Part shown: piece after piece, positions 6,373 through 9,166 of the stretch | Position numbering within the stretch: the stretch's first letter is position 1 | Layout: each line of letters opens with the position of its first letter | Program-made: the position numbers and the translations under genes | The notes under the pieces: model-generated | What the model was told of the DNA's origin: nothing | Databases searched by the model: none | What the model saw: only the letters and a program-made list of their open reading frames with translations | Assembly (NCBI GenBank): GCA_947251855.1 | Contig: CAMXUZ010000183.1 | Coordinates: forward strand, 1-9,166 | Length of the DNA: 9,166 nucleotides | Origin: an uncultured Ruaniaceae bacterium | GTDB taxonomy: Bacteria > Actinomycetota > Actinomycetes > Actinomycetales > Beutenbergiaceae | Direction of reading: 5' to 3'

Positions 6373-7217
6373 TGTCGTGGTTTCGCGATGTCGGCTGGCG
6401 GCACCTCGCTGCTGTCACCGCTGTTCTTTACGCCATCTTCCCACTCATCTACGTCCTCTCGGCGTCGCTGTCGGCCACGGGGCGCCTCGGGGACAATCGC
6501 CTCTTTCGCACCCTCTCACTGGCGAACTACCAGGAACTGCTGGCGTCGGGGAACTATCCCTACCTCGCGTGGTTCACCAATACGCTCATCATCGGTCTGA
6601 CGACGTCGATGATCACGGTTTTCATGGGGTCGGCCGCTGCCTATGCGTTCTCACGGTTCCGGTTCACCGGCCGCCGAACCGGCCTCGCCTCCCTGCTCGT
6701 CATCCAGATGTTTCCGCAGCTGCTCGCGTTCATCGCGATCTTCCTGCTGCTGCTGACGTTCCGCGACGTCTTTCCCGTCATCGGGCTCAATACTCGACTC
6801 GGGTTGATCCTCGTCTACTTGGGCGGCGCGTTGGGCGTCAACACGTTCCTCATGTATGGCTTCTTCAACACCGTGCCCCGAGAGATCGACGAGGCGGCGA
6901 AGATCGACGGCGCCTCTCATGCCCGGATATTTCTGACCATCGTGCTCCGCCTCGTCGCCCCCGTGCTCGCCGTGGTCGGGCTCCTGTCCTTCGTGGGCAC
7001 GTTCAGCGAATACCTCATCGCCTCCCTCGTGCTCCAGGACGTTCCGAAGCAGACGCTGGCAGTAGGGTTGTTTCAATTCATTTCCCAGCAACACAGCGAA
7101 CGGTGGGGCATGTTCGCAGCCGGGTCGATCCTCGCTGCGATTCCCGTGGTCGTCCTTTTCCAGTTCTTGCAACGATACATCGTCGCGGGGCTGACATCCG
7201 GCTCAGTGAAAGGCTAG
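6372..7217 (+). CDS. malG: Maltodextrin ABC transporter permease MalG
   Basis: The second membrane subunit (281 aa), pairing with MalF. About six hydrophobic segments are visible (roughly 14-34, 68-92, 104-128, 143-163, 192-216 and 247-267). The EAA loop EAAKIDGA (174-181) is the ATPase contact site. FVGTFSEYLIASLVL (207-221) and the C-terminal end GLTSGSVKG (273-281) are close to E. coli MalG, whose tail reaches into the ATPase dimer. The start ATG shares its A with the malF stop (TAATG), implying translational coupling and equal amounts of both subunits. No ATP-binding subunit is encoded nearby, so the ATPase must act in trans, probably an MsiK-like protein as in Streptomyces (known for that group; inferred here). 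Confidence 0.94.
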   Translation: MSWFRDVGWRHLAAVTAVLYAIFPLIYVLSASLSATGRLGDNRLFRTLSLANYQELLASGNYPYLAWFTNTLIIGLTTSMITVFMGSAAAYAFSRFRFTGRRTGLASLLVIQMFPQLLAFIAIFLLLLTFRDVFPVIGLNTRLGLILVYLGGALGVNTFLMYGFFNTVPREIDEAAKIDGASHARIFLTIVLRLVAPVLAVVGLLSFVGTFSEYLIASLVLQDVPKQTLAVGLFQFISQQHSERWGMFAAGSILAAIPVVVLFQFLQRYIVAGLTSGSVKG

Positions 7218-7221
7218 AGAT

Positions 7222-9108
7222 ATGTGGGCTCATCATGACGGTAGCGACCTCTACCTCACCCCAGGTCACCACACACTCGGCGGGGAGGCGGCGGTACGAA
7301 TCCGGGTCACCCACGACGCCCCGGTCACCGTCTCGGTGCGCACAGTGGAAGACGGCGAGCCGCGATTCTGGGCAGCCGCGCCGCTCGGAACCTCCCATGG
7401 GGAGCAATGGTTCGAGGCGACGATCCAGGTACGCAACCCCGTCACGAACTATCGCTTCCTCCTCACCACCAACGGGGCCGGGTCGCCGCCGCTATACGCC
7501 TGGGTCAACGGTGCCGGCATCCACCTCCGGGACGTTTCCGACGCCCACGATTTTCGCCTCACCGCGCACGAACCGGCACCGAGGTGGGCGCGTGAAGGCG
7601 TTCTGTACCAAATCTTCCCCGACCGCTTCGCCACCACGGGCGCGGCGACCTCGGGTGGCCGCAGCCTTCCCGAGTGGGCGATTCCTCGCCAATGGGGCGA
7701 TCCGGTGGCCCCGGCGTGGCCGGAAACCTCCCACGAATACTTCGGTGGAGACCTGCCCGGTATCGCGGCCCACCTGGACTATCTGCAAGAGCTCGGCGTG
7801 AGCGGAGTGTACCTCACGCCGATCTTTCCCGGCGGCTCGAATCACCGCTACGACGCCTCGACCTCCACCGAGGCCGACCCCCTTCTCGGCGGGAACGCGG
7901 CGCTCGCCGAGCTCTCGGCCGCGCTCCACGCCCGGGGTATGCAGATCATCGGCGACCTCACCACCAACCACACGGGAAACTCCCACGAGTGGTTCCGCCA
8001 GGCCCGTCGCGACCCGGCAAGCCCCGAGCACTCGTTCTACTACTGGACCGAAACCGGCTACGAATGCTGGCTCGGTGTCGAGACCCTCCCGAAACTCAAC
8101 TACCACTCGAGTGACCTGTGGGGCCGGTTCATCCACGGGCCCGATTCCGTCGTCGGGAAGTGGTTACAGCCGCCGTACAACCTCGACGGCTGGCGCATCG
8201 ACGTCGCGAACATGACCGGCCGGCGCCTCGCCGACGACTTCGCCCACGAGGTCGCCCGCACCGTTCGCGCCACGGCAACCGGCCTCAACCCGGAAGCGCT
8301 CGTCGTCGGGGAACACTTCCACGATGCCACGAGCGACGTGCAGGGCGACGGTTGGCACGCGAACATGAACTACACCGGCTTCACTCGGCCGTTATGGGCG
8401 TGGCTCGCACACGATGCCGGCGACCTGGACTTCCTGGGGGTGCCAGCCGCCATACCCCGGTTGCCGGGGCGCGAAGTGGTCGCGACGATGAACGACTTCC
8501 TCGCCCAGATCCCCTGGCAGGTCCGCCAGGCCCAATGGAACATGCTCGGCTCGCACGACACCGCGCGGATCCGCACCGTCGTGGGCTCGGACGAGCGCCT
8601 CATCGTCGCCGCGGCGGCGCTGCTGACCCTGCCGGGTACGCCGGTGATCTTCGCCGGCGACGAGCTCGGCGCCGAGGGCACCAACGGCGAGCACTCTCGC
8701 ACCACCATCCCCTGGGGCCGGGAAGAGCAGGTCAACCCGCTCGTGCTCGGTGCCTACCGGGACCTCATCCGCATGCGGCGCAGCGAACCAGCGCTCACCG
8801 GCGGCGGGCACCACTGGGTATTGATTGACGACGACGCCCTCGGCTTCGTGCGCGAGGATTCCGACTCCCGGGTGTTGGTCGTGCTCACCCGGTCCGCCTT
8901 CGACGGACACCTTCACGTTCCCGGCGCTCCCCTCGATCGCGCGCGGGCCGAACAGCTGTTTTGCTCCGGGCAGGTACGCGCGGCGGTCGCGGGCACACCC
9001 GGGAACGAGGAAACCCCCGCAGTTCCCTGCGAGGGTTCCTGCCCGCCGGGATCAGCAGTGGCGTTTCAGACCCCGGGCCCGGCCGTGCTCATCTGGCGGT
9101 TCGCCTAG
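7222..9108 (+). CDS. GH13 neopullulanase/cyclomaltodextrinase-type amylase (GH13_20-like)
   Basis: A cytosolic enzyme (628 aa, no signal peptide) expected to hydrolyse imported maltodextrins or cyclodextrins to maltose and glucose. An N-terminal beta-sandwich (1 to about 115, CBM34-like in position) precedes the barrel, which opens with GVLYQIFPDRF (126-136). Catalytic regions: DLTTNHTG (245-252), DGWRIDVAN with nucleophile D327, VVGEHFHD with acid/base E364, and GSHD with stabiliser D446. LPKLN (289-293) is the fifth region characteristic of the neopullulanase subfamily (usually MPKLN). The start ATG has GAAAGG (7208-7213) 8 bases upstream and lies 4 bp after malG, so it belongs to the operon. 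The C-terminal region has an unusual stretch (about 591-611) encoded by a strong hairpin, with Cys603 and Cys607 close together. Two TTA codons occur (8164, 8392). It could instead be a MalZ-like maltodextrin glucosidase. Family is sure; product profile is not. Confidence 0.9.
   Translation: MWAHHDGSDLYLTPGHHTLGGEAAVRIRVTHDAPVTVSVRTVEDGEPRFWAAAPLGTSHGEQWFEATIQVRNPVTNYRFLLTTNGAGSPPLYAWVNGAGIHLRDVSDAHDFRLTAHEPAPRWAREGVLYQIFPDRFATTGAATSGGRSLPEWAIPRQWGDPVAPAWPETSHEYFGGDLPGIAAHLDYLQELGVSGVYLTPIFPGGSNHRYDASTSTEADPLLGGNAALAELSAALHARGMQIIGDLTTNHTGNSHEWFRQARRDPASPEHSFYYWTETGYECWLGVETLPKLNYHSSDLWGRFIHGPDSVVGKWLQPPYNLDGWRIDVANMTGRRLADDFAHEVARTVRATATGLNPEALVVGEHFHDATSDVQGDGWHANMNYTGFTRPLWAWLAHDAGDLDFLGVPAAIPRLPGREVVATMNDFLAQIPWQVRQAQWNMLGSHDTARIRTVVGSDERLIVAAAALLTLPGTPVIFAGDELGAEGTNGEHSRTTIPWGREEQVNPLVLGAYRDLIRMRRSEPALTGGGHHWVLIDDDALGFVREDSDSRVLVVLTRSAFDGHLHVPGAPLDRARAEQLFCSGQVRAAVAGTPGNEETPAVPCEGSCPPGSAVAFQTPGPAVLIWRFA
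9008..9040. terminator. Strong hairpin inside the 3' end of the GH13 gene; candidate bidirectional terminator
   Basis: Arms AGGAA-A-CCC-C-CGCAG (9008-9022) and CTGCG-A-GGG-TTCCT (9027-9040) form 13 base pairs with one bulge and one C/A mismatch around a TTCC loop. It lies 68 bp before the GH13 stop and about 70 bp beyond the stop of the opposing gene. With only 1 bp between the two convergent genes, this is the best candidate to end transcription from either side. There is no T-tract on either strand, so the function is inferred. Confidence 0.5.
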
Positions 9109-9109
9109 G

Positions 9110-9166
9110 CTACTTCCGCTTGCGCGCGGCACGGGCCGCGCGGCGGCGTTCCTCCCGGTTCCCACC
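9110..9166 (-). CDS. secA: C-terminal tail of a minus-strand gene, probably SecA (partial)
   Basis: Only the last 18 codons and a TAG stop (9112-9110) are in the window. They encode the basic tail GGNREERRRAARAARKRK. Actinobacterial SecA1 proteins end in a similar basic stretch with an (S/N)RxERRxAxR pattern, for example near the end of M. tuberculosis SecA1, and Rv3235-family genes, such as the one at the left of this window, lie close to secA in that group. SecA is the cytosolic ATPase that drives Sec protein export. The tail is low-complexity, so this call rests on pattern plus context; another basic-tailed protein is possible. The gene runs off the right edge and converges on the GH13 gene with a 1-bp gap. 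Confidence 0.5.
   Translation of the reverse strand, partial: GGNREERRRAARAARKRK

Noticed and set aside
6209..7801. 530-codon plus-strand frame across malF, malG and the GH13 gene
   Set aside because: It crosses three real genes in another frame, with low-complexity Arg/Pro/Ser-rich translation.
1..9166. CRISPR arrays, tRNA or rRNA genes, transposases, phage or defence genes
   Set aside because: I read both strands and found no spaced direct repeats, RNA-gene signatures or mobile-element proteins.

Overview
The window is ordinary-looking, GC-rich actinobacterial DNA, most likely from a Micrococcales-type organism. The grounds are the strong G/C bias at third codon positions, GTG starts, an Rv3235-family gene found only in Actinomycetota, a Streptomyces-MalR-like repressor, and an ABC sugar importer without its own ATPase gene. 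I cannot name the genus. The secreted binding protein is extremely acidic, which would suit a halotolerant organism, but that is an inference.

Layout, left to right. (1) Positions 137-529 (+) hold a small Rv3235-family protein whose frame stays open to the left edge. (2) Convergent with it, and sharing stop-codon bases, is a minus-strand pair transcribed from about 3260 down to 526: a LacI-family repressor (malR) and a GH13 alpha-glucosidase (aglA), overlapping by ATGA. (3) An AT-rich divergent control region of about 170 bp (3261-3432) contains several TTGCA/TGCAA half-sites and plausible promoters. (4) A plus-strand operon follows: malE (lipoprotein binding protein), malF and malG (membrane permeases) and a GH13 neopullulanase/cyclomaltodextrinase-type enzyme. 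(5) At the right edge, 1 bp after the last stop, a minus-strand gene ends; its basic C-terminal tail resembles actinobacterial SecA.

How it works together: this is a complete maltodextrin uptake and hydrolysis module. MalE captures maltose or maltodextrins outside the membrane, and MalFG imports them using an ATPase encoded elsewhere, probably an MsiK-type shared one. The cytosolic GH13_20-like enzyme cleaves dextrins or cyclodextrins, and AglA releases glucose. MalR probably represses both directions from the central operators. No maltose phosphorylase, amylomaltase or glycogen phosphorylase lies here, so breakdown appears purely hydrolytic.

I do not see a clearly novel system. The points most worth a second look are the intragenic hairpin near the end of the last GH13 gene, the perfect 13-bp hairpin between malE and malF, the operator cluster, the extreme acidity of MalE, and the placement of a catabolic island between two housekeeping genes.
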